Below, piece after piece: positions 25,125 through 34,519 of a DNA stretch of 64,000 bases. This stretch comes from Croceicoccus hydrothermalis (GTDB lineage Bacteria > Pseudomonadota > Alphaproteobacteria > Sphingomonadales > Sphingomonadaceae): contig NZ_JAIQCI010000001.1 of the NCBI RefSeq assembly GCF_022378335.1, positions 124,001 to 188,000 of the forward strand. Direction: 5' to 3'. Under the pieces are notes generated by a model. That model saw only the letters and a list, made by a program, of their open reading frames with translations, did not search any database and was not told the DNA's origin. The position numbers were made by a program, and so were the translations under genes. The first letter of the stretch is position 1. Every line of letters starts with the position of its first letter.

Positions 25125-26381
25125 TTACGCGGCTTCTTCCTTCGATTTGTGGACCTGCACCGGCTCCTTGCGGCCCTCGACGACATCCTTGTCGACGACC
25201 ACCTCGGCCACGCCTTCGAGCGTCGGCAGGTCGAACATCGTGTCGAGCAGCATGGCCTCCACGATGGAGCGCAGGCCGCGCGCGCCGGTCTTGCGCTTGA
25301 TGCCCTTCTGCGCGATCGCCTCGAGCGCGTCGTCGGTGAAGGTCAATTCGACATTCTCGAGCGCGAAGAGCTTCTGATACTGCTTGATCAAAGCGTTCTT
25401 CGGCTCCTTCAGAATCTTGACCAGCGCATCGACGTCGAGATCTTCAAGCGTGGCAATGACCGGAAGGCGACCCACAAATTCGGGAATGAGCCCGAATTTC
25501 AGCAGATCCTCCGGTTCCGCCTTCGACAGAAGCTCGCCGACCTTTTTCTTCTCCGGGTCGGCGACATGCGCGCCAAAGCCGATCGAACGCTTCGCCATGC
25601 GATCCGAAATCAGCTTTTCGAGGCCCGCAAACGCGCCGCCGCAAATGAACAGGATATTCGTCGTATCCACCTGCAGGAATTCCTGCTGCGGATGCTTGCG
25701 CCCACCCTGTGGCGGAACGGAAGCGGTCGTCCCCTCCATGAGCTTGAGCAAGGCCTGCTGCACGCCCTCACCCGAAACGTCGCGCGTGATGCTGGGGTTC
25801 TCGGCCTTGCGCGTGATCTTGTCGATCTCGTCGATATAGACGATGCCGTGCTGCGCCTTCTCGACGTTGTAGTCGCTCGCCTGCAGCAGTTTGAGGATGA
25901 TATTCTCGACATCCTCGCCGACATAGCCCGCCTCGGTGAGCGTGGTCGCATCGGCCATGGTGAAGGGCACGTCGAACGTGCGCGCCAGCGTCTGCGCCAG
26001 CAGCGTCTTGCCCGAACCGGTCGGCCCGACGAGCAGTATGTTCGATTTCGCCAGCTCGACATCGTCGTTCTTGCCGCCATGCTTCAACCGCTTGTAGTGA
26101 TTGTGCACGGCAACCGACAGGACGCGCTTTGCCCGGTCCTGCCCGATGACGTAATCGTTCAGGGTCGCGAAAATCTCGGCCGGGGGCGGCACGCCGCCGT
26201 CCTTCTTGCCGGCAATGCCCGCCTTGGTTTCCTCGCGGATGATGTCGTTGCACAATTCGACGCATTCATCGCAGATGAACACGGTCGGTCCGGCGATCAG
26301 CTTGCGCACCTCATGCTGCGACTTTCCACAGAAGCTGCAGTAAAGCGTGCTCTTGCTGTCCGTTCCGCTCACTTTGGTCAT
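25125..26381 (-). CDS. clpX: ClpX, ATPase subunit of the ClpXP protease
   Basis: A 418-residue AAA+ unfoldase. The N-terminal zinc-binding domain is intact ([13 protein letters not shown] and [10 protein letters not shown]). The ATPase core has [16 protein letters not shown] (Walker A), [13 protein letters not shown] (Walker B), a pore region, and the sensor-2 segment [15 protein letters not shown]. It feeds unfolded substrates to ClpP. In alphaproteobacteria ClpXP also degrades CtrA, which links it to chpT in this window. AGGAT precedes the ATG. It lies 177 bases downstream of clpP. Confidence 0.97.
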   Translation of the reverse strand: MTKVSGTDSKSTLYCSFCGKSQHEVRKLIAGPTVFICDECVELCNDIIREETKAGIAGKKDGGVPPPAEIFATLNDYVIGQDRAKRVLSVAVHNHYKRLKHGGKNDDVELAKSNILLVGPTGSGKTLLAQTLARTFDVPFTMADATTLTEAGYVGEDVENIILKLLQASDYNVEKAQHGIVYIDEIDKITRKAENPSITRDVSGEGVQQALLKLMEGTTASVPPQGGRKHPQQEFLQVDTTNILFICGGAFAGLEKLISDRMAKRSIGFGAHVADPEKKKVGELLSKAEPEDLLKFGLIPEFVGRLPVIATLEDLDVDALVKILKEPKNALIKQYQKLFALENVELTFTDDALEAIAQKGIKRKTGARGLRSIVEAMLLDTMFDLPTLEGVAEVVVDKDVVEGRKEPVQVHKSKEEAA

Positions 26382-26558
26382 AAGTTATCCTGTATCGCCC
26401 GAATCCGGGCGGGGTCATAAAATCTACGCCTGCGCCTGCGATAATCAAGGTCGCTGTCTGCCCTGCGCATCATCATGTGCATAACGCACTTCGTCTGACG
26501 CGCAGGTTAAGAACGGATGATTGGCCTGCAATTATCGTCGCGCGGCGTTTTTTCGCGA

Positions 26559-27221
26559 TCAACTCGGCTTGGTCTCGGCGCTGGTGCCTTCGGCGTCGGT
26601 GCGCGACACGAATACCTTGTCGACGATGCCGAATTCCTTCGCCTCGTCCGCTTCGAGGAACGTGTCGCGGTCCATTGCCTTCTCGATCTCGTCGAGCGGG
26701 CGGCCCGTATATTGCGCGTAGAGATCGTTCATCCGGCGGCGAATGCGCAGGATCTCGCGCGCCTGAATCTCGATATCGGAAGCCATGCCGCGCGCGCCGC
26801 CCGACGGCTGATGCACCATGATCCGCGCATTGGGGAGCGCGATACGCATGCCCGGCTCACCCGATGCGAGCAGGAAGCTGCCCATGGACGCGGCCTGACC
26901 GATGCACACCGTGCTTACGCGCGGCTTGATATACTGCATCGTGTCGTGGATCGCCATGCCGGCGGTGACGACGCCGCCGGGCGAATTGATATACATCGAG
27001 ATGTCCTTCGTGGAATCCTCCGATTCCAGGAACAACAGCTGCGCCACGATGAGCGAGGCCATGTTGTCCTCGACCTGTCCGGTAACGAACACGATCCGTT
27101 CGCGAAGCAGGCGGGAAAAGATGTCGAAACTGCGTTCGCCGCGGCTGGTCGATTCGACGACGACAGGCACCAGTGCGCCGGTTTCCGGGTCGATCCGCAT
27201 GTTTCCGATCATGTCCGTCAT
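26559..27221 (-). CDS. clpP: ClpP protease subunit
   Basis: A 220-residue serine protease subunit. The catalytic Ser is in [14 protein letters not shown], the His in [13 protein letters not shown], and the Asp in the [10 protein letters not shown] segment. It assembles into the 14-mer that degrades proteins delivered by ClpX or ClpA. AGAGGA lies just before the ATG at 27221, and a heat-shock-like promoter can be drawn upstream. Length is typical; the C-terminal ~20 residues (after VSRTDA) are a poorly conserved tail. Confidence 0.97.
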   Translation of the reverse strand: MTDMIGNMRIDPETGALVPVVVESTSRGERSFDIFSRLLRERIVFVTGQVEDNMASLIVAQLLFLESEDSTKDISMYINSPGGVVTAGMAIHDTMQYIKPRVSTVCIGQAASMGSFLLASGEPGMRIALPNARIMVHQPSGGARGMASDIEIQAREILRIRRRMNDLYAQYTGRPLDEIEKAMDRDTFLEADEAKEFGIVDKVFVSRTDAEGTSAETKPS

Positions 27222-27250
27222 GTATTCCTCTGATTTTCCGGTGAAGCGCC

Positions 27251-27281
27251 TATGTCGGCGCTTGAGCCGCCATGTTCAACC
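27251..27281 (-). promoter_or_regulatory. Candidate sigma-32-type promoter of clpP
   Basis: On the minus strand GGTTGAAC (-35-like, close to the CTTGAA element) is followed, 16 bases on, by CGACAT (-10-like). It would start transcription about 25 bases before clpP. Weak match at the -10. Confidence 0.35.
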
Positions 27282-27365
27282 CCCCTGATGCGGGGACGGC
27301 GGGCGGCACCATCCCGCATAGCCGGCGATTGACGGATGCGCCGCCGACGTGGATCAATGCCGGTG

Positions 27366-28889
27366 ATGAAAACCTCTTGCCTTGCCGGGCTTGCCGCCCC
27401 TCTCGCCCTCCTGTCCGCATGCGCCGCCCCGATGACGGGGGACGAGCCACCCGCCATGCACCACCGTGCCGCACCCGACGGCGGCGGCGCGGCGGCGGCG
27501 CGCCATTATGTCGACCGTATCGCGCGGCTCGACGATGCGGGGCCGATGCTCAATGCGGTCATCGCCTATGACCGCGACGCGGATGCGAAGGCGGATGCAC
27601 TGCTTGGCACGCCGCTCGCCGGCCGCACCGTGCTGGTAAAGGATAATATCGAAACGCGCGAATGGCCCACCACCGCCGGAAGCGAGGCATTGCGCACGAA
27701 TGAGACCGGCCGCGATGCCCCTCTCATCGCCAATCTGCGCGCGGCGGGCGGGATCGTGCTGGGCAAGACCAACCTCTCCGAATGGGCCAATATCCGCAGC
27801 ACGAATTCCACCAGCGGGTGGAGCGCCATCGGCGGGCTGACCAAAAACCCGCATGCGACCGACCGCAACAGCTGCGGCTCGTCCTCCGGCAGCGGCGCGG
27901 CCGTGGCGGCGGGCCTCGCATGGGCGGCGATCGGCACCGAAACCGACGGGTCGATCACCTGCCCGGCGAGCGTGAACGGCGTCGTCGGGTTCAAACCCAC
28001 CGTCGGCATGGTCAGCCGCACCCATGTCGTCCCGATCAGCCATTCGCAGGATACCGCCGGCCCCATGGCCCGTTCCGTCGCCGATGCTGCGATGCTGTTC
28101 ACCGCGATCGCCGGTCCGGACCCGGCGGATCCCGCCACCGCGGAGGCCGCGAACCACCGCACCGACTTTGGCGCCGGGCTCGACGCATCCTCGCTGCGCG
28201 GCGTGCGGATCGGCGTATTGACCGATCAGGTCGGCGACATTCCCGGCGTCACCGCATTGTTCGAACAGGCAAAAGCCGATCTTGAATCCGCAGGCGCCGT
28301 GCTGGTCCCCATTGCCTATACGCCCGACCCGAAGATGTACGAGGATGAGTTCGCCGTCCTGCTCTACGAATTGCGGGAGGATCTGGGCGCCTATCTTGCC
28401 GGATCGCCCGCCGATATTCCGGTTCGAACGCTGGACGATGTGGTCGCGTTCAACATCGCCCACGCGGAGAAGGAAATGCGATGGTTCGGTCAGGACATCT
28501 TCGTGATGGCGCAGGATGCCGACGATCCCGCCGCCTATGCAAAGGCCCGTGCGAATGCGTTGCGCCTTGCCAAAGACGAGGGGATCGATGCGCTGATGCA
28601 GCAGCACGACGCGCGTGTCCTCATCGCGCCGACGACCGGTCCCGCTTGGCCGAGCGACCTTGTCTATGGCGACAATTACCCCGGCGGCGTGGGCGCCGGC
28701 AGCCTGGCGGCGATCGCCGGAACGCCGCATCTGACCGTGCCGATGGGCGCGGTAGAGGGGCTCCCCGTGGGACTGTCGTTCATGGGCGGAAAATGGACAG
28801 ACCGCGAGGTGCTCGCCATCGGCGCCGCTTACGAACGGGTCCGCACCGCGCCTTTGGCGGTTCCGCATTTCGCACCCTGGCGCAAATAG
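27366..28889 (+). CDS. Lipoprotein-anchored amidase (amidase signature family)
   Basis: A 507-residue amidase starting MKTSCLAGLAAPLALLSACAAP. LSAC is a lipobox, so the mature protein should be a membrane-attached lipoprotein. The amidase signature Ser-cisSer-Lys triad is present: Lys in TVLVKDNIE, cis-Ser in NSCGSSSGSGAAVAAG, and the nucleophile in TETDGSITCPAS. The C-terminus (HLTVPMGAVEGLPVGLSFMG) matches the family. Members hydrolyse amides or peptide amides; a periplasmic location argues against a GatA role. In-frame ATG codons 9 and 30 bases upstream are alternative starts. Confidence 0.88.
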   Translation: MKTSCLAGLAAPLALLSACAAPMTGDEPPAMHHRAAPDGGGAAAARHYVDRIARLDDAGPMLNAVIAYDRDADAKADALLGTPLAGRTVLVKDNIETREWPTTAGSEALRTNETGRDAPLIANLRAAGGIVLGKTNLSEWANIRSTNSTSGWSAIGGLTKNPHATDRNSCGSSSGSGAAVAAGLAWAAIGTETDGSITCPASVNGVVGFKPTVGMVSRTHVVPISHSQDTAGPMARSVADAAMLFTAIAGPDPADPATAEAANHRTDFGAGLDASSLRGVRIGVLTDQVGDIPGVTALFEQAKADLESAGAVLVPIAYTPDPKMYEDEFAVLLYELREDLGAYLAGSPADIPVRTLDDVVAFNIAHAEKEMRWFGQDIFVMAQDADDPAAYAKARANALRLAKDEGIDALMQQHDARVLIAPTTGPAWPSDLVYGDNYPGGVGAGSLAAIAGTPHLTVPMGAVEGLPVGLSFMGGKWTDREVLAIGAAYERVRTAPLAVPHFAPWRK

Positions 28890-28892
28890 AAA

Positions 28893-28940
28893 GGCGCGGC
28901 GCCCGGGGGGAAAGATCGCCCGCCGGAACGCCGCGCCTTT
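28893..28940 (+). terminator. Probable terminator after the amidase gene
   Basis: GGCGCGGCG (28893-28901) pairs with CGCCGCGCC (28929-28937), followed by TTT. The loop is long (27 bases) but GC-rich and could fold further. Confidence 0.5.
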
Positions 28941-29242
28941 GTCGGCCAGGTTCGTGTGAACATGGCCCGGCAACGGTCGAACACGCGATGTGGCCCCTTT
29001 TATTCAGGTCGCGAATTCAACCGTCACCGTTTCGATACCACCCTGTTTCCATGCCGGAAAAAGGATCGTGAAGCGGTTTTCCTGATCCGACCGGGCCGTC
29101 ACGCGCCGGTGCGAATCTATTTGATGGCCCATAGCGCGACGGCGCCGCTCGTAAAGCCCGCTCGGACTTTTTGCGCGGACCGCTGTGGTAAAAACGCCGC
29201 TATCCGTTCCGCGCCAACGCGGGACCGACGTGGCCGGGCAAC
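28941..29242. other. About 300 bases without a recognisable gene
   Basis: Spacer between the convergent amidase and trigger-factor genes. Reading frames here are shadows of the trigger-factor tail. I see no RNA gene, repeat or conserved motif. Confidence 0.5.
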
Positions 29243-29278
29243 AAAAAAGGGGCCGCCGGATATCCGACGACCCCCTTT
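29243..29278 (-). terminator. Terminator after tig
   Basis: On the minus strand a hairpin with the palindromic core CGGATATCCG and flanking GGGG/CCCC ends in T6 (29243-29248). Two mismatches lie in the stem. Confidence 0.75.
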
Positions 29279-29307
29279 CAATCCGCAGGCTAGACTGGCG
29301 CCCGGGT

Positions 29308-30915
29308 TCAGGCGTCGTCGTCGGCGCCAGCGTCCTTCTTGGCGGCGGGCTTTTTCGCGGCCGCTTTCTTGGCCGGGGCCTTCTTCTTCGGCGCCGCCTT
29401 TTCCGCGTCGTCGTCGGTGCCAGCGTCCTTCTTGGCCGGAGCCTTCTTCGTCGCGGCCTTCTTGGCAGGGGCCTTCTTCACCGCGTCGGCATCGCCATCT
29501 TCGGCCGCTTCGTCGTCGCCGGTCTTGGCGGCAGGCTTCTTCTTGGCCGGGGCCTTCTTCTTGGCGGCAGGTTTTGCCTCTTCGCCGTCCTCGGCTTCGA
29601 TCGCGGCCTGCAATTCCTCGCGCGTGACTTCGCGCTCGGTCACCTCGGCCTTGTCGAAGAGGAAATCGACGACCTTGTCCTCATACAAAGGTGCGCGCAA
29701 CTGGGCGGCGGCCATCGGCTCCTGCTGAATATACTGCATGAAACGCTGGCGATCCTCGGGGCGGTACTGCTGCGCCGCCTGCTGGATCAGCATGTTCATT
29801 TCCTGGCCGCTGACCTCGACATTGTTGGCCTGGCCGATTTCGGACAGCAGCAGGCCGAGGCGGACGCGGCGCTCGGCGATCTTGCGGTAATCGTCCTTCT
29901 CGCCCTCGATTTCCTTCATCGCGGCCTCGGGATCGTCCTCGCGCGCGGCTTCCTGCTGAAGCTGCGCCCAGATCTGCTGAAACTCGGCGTCGACCATGCT
30001 GGGCGGGACGGCGAAATCATGCCCTTCGGCGAGCTGGTCGAGCAGCGCGCGCTTCATCTGCGTGCGGGTCATGCCATCGGTTTCCTGCTGCAGCTGACCG
30101 CGCAGCAGTTCCTTGAGCTTGTCCAGCCCTTCGAGGCCGAGCGACTTTGCGAAATCCTCGTCGATCTTCGTCTCGGTCGGGGTCTTCACCTCCTTGACCG
30201 TCACGTCGAAGGTGGTTTCCTTGCCCTTCAGGTTCTCGGCCGGATAATCTTCGGGGAAGGTCACGGTGATGGTCTTTTCCTCACCGGCCTTCGCCCCGAT
30301 CAGCTGCTCCTCGAAGCCGGGAATGAACTGACCCGACCCGATTTCCAGGGCGTGATCCTCGCCCTTGCCGCCTTCGAACGGTTCACCATCGAGCTTGCCG
30401 ACGAAATCGATGATGACCTGGTCGCCCTCGGCGGCTTTCTTGGTCTTGGCGGCGGACTTGAAGCTCTTCTGCTGCCCGGCGATCCGCTCGAGCGCCTCGT
30501 CCATCTGCGCGTCCTCGACCGGCACGACCAGCTTTTCCAGTTTCAGCCCGTCGAGCGACGGCACCTCGACCTGCGGCAGGACCTCAAGCTCGATCGAGAC
30601 CTCGGCATCCTTGCCCTGCTCGTAATCCTCGCCAAGGGACACGCTCGGCTGCATCGCGGGGCGCAGCTTGTTCTCGGCCACGACCTTGTCCACGCTTTCG
30701 CGCACGACAGTGTTGAGCGCGTCGGCGTGGAGCGCATCGCCATGCATCTTGCGGACCAGATTGGCGGGCACCTTGCCGGGGCGGAAACCGGGCATCTTCA
30801 CCTGCGGCGCGATCCGTTTCACCTCGGCATCGACGCGGCCTGCGATCTCGTCCGCGGGGATGGTGACGGTGTATGCGCGGGCCAGGCCCTCGTTCTTGGT
30901 TTCGCTAATCTGCAT
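29308..30915 (-). CDS. tig: Trigger factor with Lys/Ala/Pro-rich C-terminal tail
   Basis: A 535-residue ribosome-associated chaperone, about 100 residues longer than E. coli Tig. The N-terminal ribosome-binding domain has the signature MPGFRPGKVPANLV. A PPIase (FKBP) domain follows (DQVIIDFVGKLDGEPFEGGK), then the helical substrate-binding domain to about residue 440. The last ~94 residues are low complexity: AKKKAPAKKKPAAK-type blocks alternating with acidic GDDEAAEDGD-type blocks, like a histone H1 tail. The start at 30915 (MQISETKNEG) follows AGAGAG. It lies just downstream of a tRNA-Leu gene on the same strand. Confidence 0.95.
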   Translation of the reverse strand: MQISETKNEGLARAYTVTIPADEIAGRVDAEVKRIAPQVKMPGFRPGKVPANLVRKMHGDALHADALNTVVRESVDKVVAENKLRPAMQPSVSLGEDYEQGKDAEVSIELEVLPQVEVPSLDGLKLEKLVVPVEDAQMDEALERIAGQQKSFKSAAKTKKAAEGDQVIIDFVGKLDGEPFEGGKGEDHALEIGSGQFIPGFEEQLIGAKAGEEKTITVTFPEDYPAENLKGKETTFDVTVKEVKTPTETKIDEDFAKSLGLEGLDKLKELLRGQLQQETDGMTRTQMKRALLDQLAEGHDFAVPPSMVDAEFQQIWAQLQQEAAREDDPEAAMKEIEGEKDDYRKIAERRVRLGLLLSEIGQANNVEVSGQEMNMLIQQAAQQYRPEDRQRFMQYIQQEPMAAAQLRAPLYEDKVVDFLFDKAEVTEREVTREELQAAIEAEDGEEAKPAAKKKAPAKKKPAAKTGDDEAAEDGDADAVKKAPAKKAATKKAPAKKDAGTDDDAEKAAPKKKAPAKKAAAKKPAAKKDAGADDDA

Positions 30916-30982
30916 CGTGCTCTCTTTCGAACAGGTCTTGTAAAGCCGCGAGAAACAGCGGGTGCGAAGCGGCGCTAGGACC

Positions 30983-31067
30983 TGGTGCGGGCGAAGGGAC
31001 TCGAACCCCCACATCTTGCGATACCAGGACCTAAACCTGGCGCGTCTACCAATTCCGCCACGCCCGC
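30983..31067 (-). tRNA. tRNA-Leu (anticodon TAG)
   Basis: An 85-nt class II tRNA including an encoded CCA. The 7-bp acceptor GCGGGCG (31067-31061) pairs with CGCCCGC. The D-arm has TTGGTAGACGC, the anticodon stem is CCAGG-TTTAGGT-CCTGG, a variable arm is present, and the T-arm GGGGGTTCGAGTCCC fits. It decodes CUA and related Leu codons. It lies upstream of tig on the same strand. Confidence 0.96.
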
Positions 31068-31226
31068 AGCACACCTCGCTGCCCTACGGCAGGAAATTCG
31101 GCTGTGCGCCTCTATCGAAGCCATGAACAAAGAGCAAGCACGACGGCGCAATTGCATGCGCCGCGCCGGGGCAAGGGTGCGACAAGCCGGCGGAACGTGC
31201 TTGGGCGGCCGTGCGTTCCATCAAAC

Positions 31227-31409
31227 ATGGCTACACGACCCGACATTCCCGCACCCGACCGCATCGAACCGGCGGCACCGCCCGAAACCCCGGCGACGCC
31301 CGATCCGTCGGAAACCCCGTTCCGCGAACCGGACGAGGTGACCCCGCCCGTGCCCGATCGCGACAATCCGGGGACGCAGCCGCTCGAAACGCCGCTGCCG
31401 CCGGACTGA
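31227..31409 (+). CDS. Small proline-rich hypothetical protein
   Basis: A 60-residue protein starting MATRPDIPAPDRIEP. It is about one-third proline, with repeated E/D-x-P and PPETP/PSETP-type segments, no signal peptide and no membrane segment. Similar short Pro/Glu-rich proteins occur widely in sphingomonads without known function. No clear ribosome site is visible, so expression is uncertain. Confidence 0.5.
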   Translation: MATRPDIPAPDRIEPAAPPETPATPDPSETPFREPDEVTPPVPDRDNPGTQPLETPLPPD

Positions 31410-31427
31410 TAGGCGGCGCGTCGCGAA

Positions 31428-33317
31428 CTAGGCTGCAAGGAACGCGCGAAGGGCCGCGAACCATCCGCCCGGCGGCGGCGCGGTATCGGCGGCGCGCATG
31501 GTGGCGGGACATTCGAGGCAGCGTGCCTCGATCCCCGCCTCGCCCATCAACCTTTCCCCATCGCGCAGCATGTTGGCGATCATCGCATTGCGCGCCGCCG
31601 CGACATGCGCGAACAGGTCGGCCCGGCGCGCGGACGCGGCGCTGTCCTCGTCCGGCCCGGCCATCGAGGCGAAGATCGCGGTGAGCGGATCGGGCTCCGG
31701 GTCGAGGAAATCGTAGTGCCAGGCCCCTTCGTCGAGCCCGGCCTTCGCCGCGGCGAAAGCAGCCGCATCGTCAAGCCCGCCGAACCTGTCCACGAGGCCA
31801 AGCTGACGCGCGGTGCCGCCAGCCCAGACGCGCCCCTCGGCAATCGGGGCCAGCCGGGCGAGCGGCATGTTCCGCGATTTCGCCACCAGCGAAAGGAAAC
31901 GCGAATAGGTGCCCTCGACCTGTGCCTGCATCACCTGTTCAAGCTCCGGCGTGAAACCGCCCAGAACGTCGGGCTGTCCCGACAGCGGCGTGGTCTGCAC
32001 CCCATCCGCGTTGACGCCAATTTCGCCGAGCGTGCGTTCGAAACTGGGCAGCACGGCAAAGACGCCGATGGAGCCGGTGATCGTGGACGGTTCGGCAAAT
32101 ATCGCGTCCGCCGGGGTGGAGATCCAGTAGCCGCCGCTCGCCGCGACATTGGCCATCGACACGACCACGGGGATGCCGCGTGCCTTGTGGCGCAGGATCG
32201 CCTGCCGGATCTCCTCGGACGCCAGCACCGACCCGCCCGGCGAATCGACCCGCACGACGAGCGCGGCAAGATCATTGTTCAACGCATCGTCAAGCTGCTC
32301 GGCAATGCGCGTGCCCCCGGCGGAACCGGGTCCGGCCTCGCCATCGACGATCTCGCCCGCCACGGTGATGACGCCAATCGCGCCGCCGCCCGTGGGAAGC
32401 GGATTGTTGTCGAGCCAGGTCCGATACCCGCTATGCGCGAAACTGCCGGGTGCCTCGTCGGTATCGTCGGCCCCGACCATTTCGGCGATATGCGCGCCGA
32501 ACGCCGCCCGCGTGCCCAGCCTGTCGACCATGCCCGACGCCAGCGCCGCGCGCGCAGGATCGCCGCCCGCCGCACGGATCAGCGCCGCCGGCTCGCTCAC
32601 CACCGCGTCGATCTGCGCCTTGGGTCGGGCGCGGGTCACGCCTTCGCGATAATTGGTCCAGATCGTGTCGTAGAGCGCGCGCGCCGCCTCCGCCGCGGGT
32701 TCGGACTGCTGATTGAGGACATAGGGTTCGACCGCGCTTTTATACGTGCCCACGCGATAGACATGGACATTGACGTTCAGCCGGTCGAGCAGGTCCGCAT
32801 AATAGAGATTGGTACCCCCCGGCCCCGCGACGAGCGCCCCGCCGAGCGGGTCGAGCCAGATTTCGCTCGCATGGGCGGCGAGCTGATACGAATCGTCGGC
32901 ATAGAGGATCGCATGGGTCAGCACCGGCTTGCCGGCGGCGCGCACCTTGTCCATCGCCTCGCCAATGCGTTCCATGTGGACCGCCCCGCCGCCGAGGAAA
33001 TAATCGAGGTCGAGCACGACCGCCTTGATCCGGTCGTCATCGGCCGCCCCCTCGATCGCGCGCACGACGTCCAGTGCGCGATGCTCGCGTGTCGGCGCGC
33101 TGTTCGAAAGGAGCAGCGAGACAGGGTCGATGATCTGCGGTTCCTCGACCACCACCCCGTCGAGCGTCACGAGCAGCGCGCCTTCCTTCACCGCCGCGAC
33201 GGTAGGCGTATAGCTGAGCGCGGCATAAAGCAGGCCGAAGAAGATGAGCAGGAGCAACAGCACCAACCCGTCCTTTATCGCCACCAGCAGTTTCCAGACC
33301 TTGCGCGCGAATGCCAT
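31428..33317 (-). CDS. sppA: Signal peptide peptidase SppA, 67K type
   Basis: A 629-residue membrane-bound S49 protease that degrades released signal peptides. An N-terminal membrane anchor (DGLVLLLLLIFFGLLYAALS) precedes two tandem S49 domains. The catalytic Lys lies in the N-terminal domain (YRVGTYKSAVEPYV), and the nucleophile Ser in the C-terminal domain (MANVAASGGYWIS). This is the split active site of long SppA proteins. VVRVDSPGGSV and ITGSIGVFAVLPSF are family signatures. It is divergent from pyrB across 137 bases. Confidence 0.94.
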   Translation of the reverse strand: MAFARKVWKLLVAIKDGLVLLLLLIFFGLLYAALSYTPTVAAVKEGALLVTLDGVVVEEPQIIDPVSLLLSNSAPTREHRALDVVRAIEGAADDDRIKAVVLDLDYFLGGGAVHMERIGEAMDKVRAAGKPVLTHAILYADDSYQLAAHASEIWLDPLGGALVAGPGGTNLYYADLLDRLNVNVHVYRVGTYKSAVEPYVLNQQSEPAAEAARALYDTIWTNYREGVTRARPKAQIDAVVSEPAALIRAAGGDPARAALASGMVDRLGTRAAFGAHIAEMVGADDTDEAPGSFAHSGYRTWLDNNPLPTGGGAIGVITVAGEIVDGEAGPGSAGGTRIAEQLDDALNNDLAALVVRVDSPGGSVLASEEIRQAILRHKARGIPVVVSMANVAASGGYWISTPADAIFAEPSTITGSIGVFAVLPSFERTLGEIGVNADGVQTTPLSGQPDVLGGFTPELEQVMQAQVEGTYSRFLSLVAKSRNMPLARLAPIAEGRVWAGGTARQLGLVDRFGGLDDAAAFAAAKAGLDEGAWHYDFLDPEPDPLTAIFASMAGPDEDSAASARRADLFAHVAAARNAMIANMLRDGERLMGEAGIEARCLECPATMRAADTAPPPGGWFAALRAFLAA

Positions 33318-33454
33318 GCGAATTGCCTTGATTGTCGTGTCAGTTGTTCCGGACCGTCTCTAGGCGCGGCGATCCGATGCCGCAAACGGGAAAAGCGCGT
33401 TGGCGCCCGCCACCGCTTGCGCGGCCCATCGTGCCCGGTTAAGCACCGCCCGCG

Positions 33455-34519
33455 ATGAGCGACGCCCCCTCCCCCGATCGAGACAGCCTTGCCCGTAACG
33501 GCGACGATGCGCCGCACCCGGTATCGGGCCATCGCTATCCCCGCGGAGGCGCGGCCTTTCCGCACAAGGATCTTGTCGGCATATCCTCGCTCGCCCCGTG
33601 GCAGATCCTCTATCTGCTGGACGAGGCGGAGCAATATGTCGCCCTCAACCGGCAGCGGCAGAAGCATGTCGATACGCTGGCCGGGCTGACCATCATCAAC
33701 GCCTTTTTCGAAAACAGCACGCGCACGCTTCTCTCGTTCGAGATCGCGGGCAAGCGGCTGGGCGCCGATGTCGTCAATATGCATGCCGCGACGAGCAGCG
33801 TGAAGAAAGGCGAGACGCTGATCGACACGGCGACCACGCTCAACGCGATGCGCGCCGATGCCATCGTGATCCGCCATGCAAGCTCGGGCGCGGTGCAGCT
33901 CATCGCCGACAAGGTGGCGTGCCCCGTGCTGAACGCTGGCGACGGGCGGCACGAACACCCGACGCAGGCGCTGCTCGATGCACTCACCATGCGTGGGTGG
34001 ATGCGCGGGCGGGGACAGGCGGAGTTTACAGGGCTCAAGGTCGCGATCTGCGGCGATATATTGCACAGCCGGGTCGCGCGCTCGAACATGTTGCTGCTCT
34101 CGGCGCTGGGCGCGGATATCCGGGTCTGCGCGCCGCCCGCGCTGATGCCGCACGCGGTGGAACGGATGCGCGTCACCCCCTTTACCGATTTCGACGCGGC
34201 GATCGATGGCGTCGACGTGGTCATGATGCTCCGCCTGCAACAGGAACGCATGGCCGGGCCGTTCATCCCGTCGGAACGCGAATATCGCCATCTCTTCGGC
34301 CTGACCCGCGAACGGCTGCGCCGCGCGGCGCCCCATGCGCTCATCATGCACCCCGGCCCGATGAACCGCGGCGTGGAGATCGACAGCGACGTTGCCGACA
34401 TGGCCGAACGCTCCGCCATCACGACGCAGGTGGAGATGGGCGTGGCGATCCGCATGGCCTGTCTCGACGTGCTGACCCGCCGGACGCGCGGCATCGCCGG
34501 TTGGGAGGATGCGGCATGA
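33455..34519 (+). CDS. pyrB: Aspartate carbamoyltransferase catalytic chain
   Basis: A 354-residue enzyme of pyrimidine synthesis. [13 protein letters not shown] is the carbamoyl-phosphate-binding STRTR-type motif. Others are [34 protein letters not shown] and MHPGPMNRG. An N-terminal extension of about 30 residues precedes the conserved start of the fold. It overlaps pyrC in ATGA. This coupling to a non-catalytic dihydroorotase is typical of class A/B ATCase dodecamers, in which the pseudo-enzyme supports ATCase activity. Confidence 0.96.
   Translation: MSDAPSPDRDSLARNGDDAPHPVSGHRYPRGGAAFPHKDLVGISSLAPWQILYLLDEAEQYVALNRQRQKHVDTLAGLTIINAFFENSTRTLLSFEIAGKRLGADVVNMHAATSSVKKGETLIDTATTLNAMRADAIVIRHASSGAVQLIADKVACPVLNAGDGRHEHPTQALLDALTMRGWMRGRGQAEFTGLKVAICGDILHSRVARSNMLLLSALGADIRVCAPPALMPHAVERMRVTPFTDFDAAIDGVDVVMMLRLQQERMAGPFIPSEREYRHLFGLTRERLRRAAPHALIMHPGPMNRGVEIDSDVADMAERSAITTQVEMGVAIRMACLDVLTRRTRGIAGWEDAA

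Noticed and set aside
31605-33458. A 617-codon plus-strand open frame opposite sppA
   Set aside because: Antisense shadow of sppA; no supporting motif or start signal.
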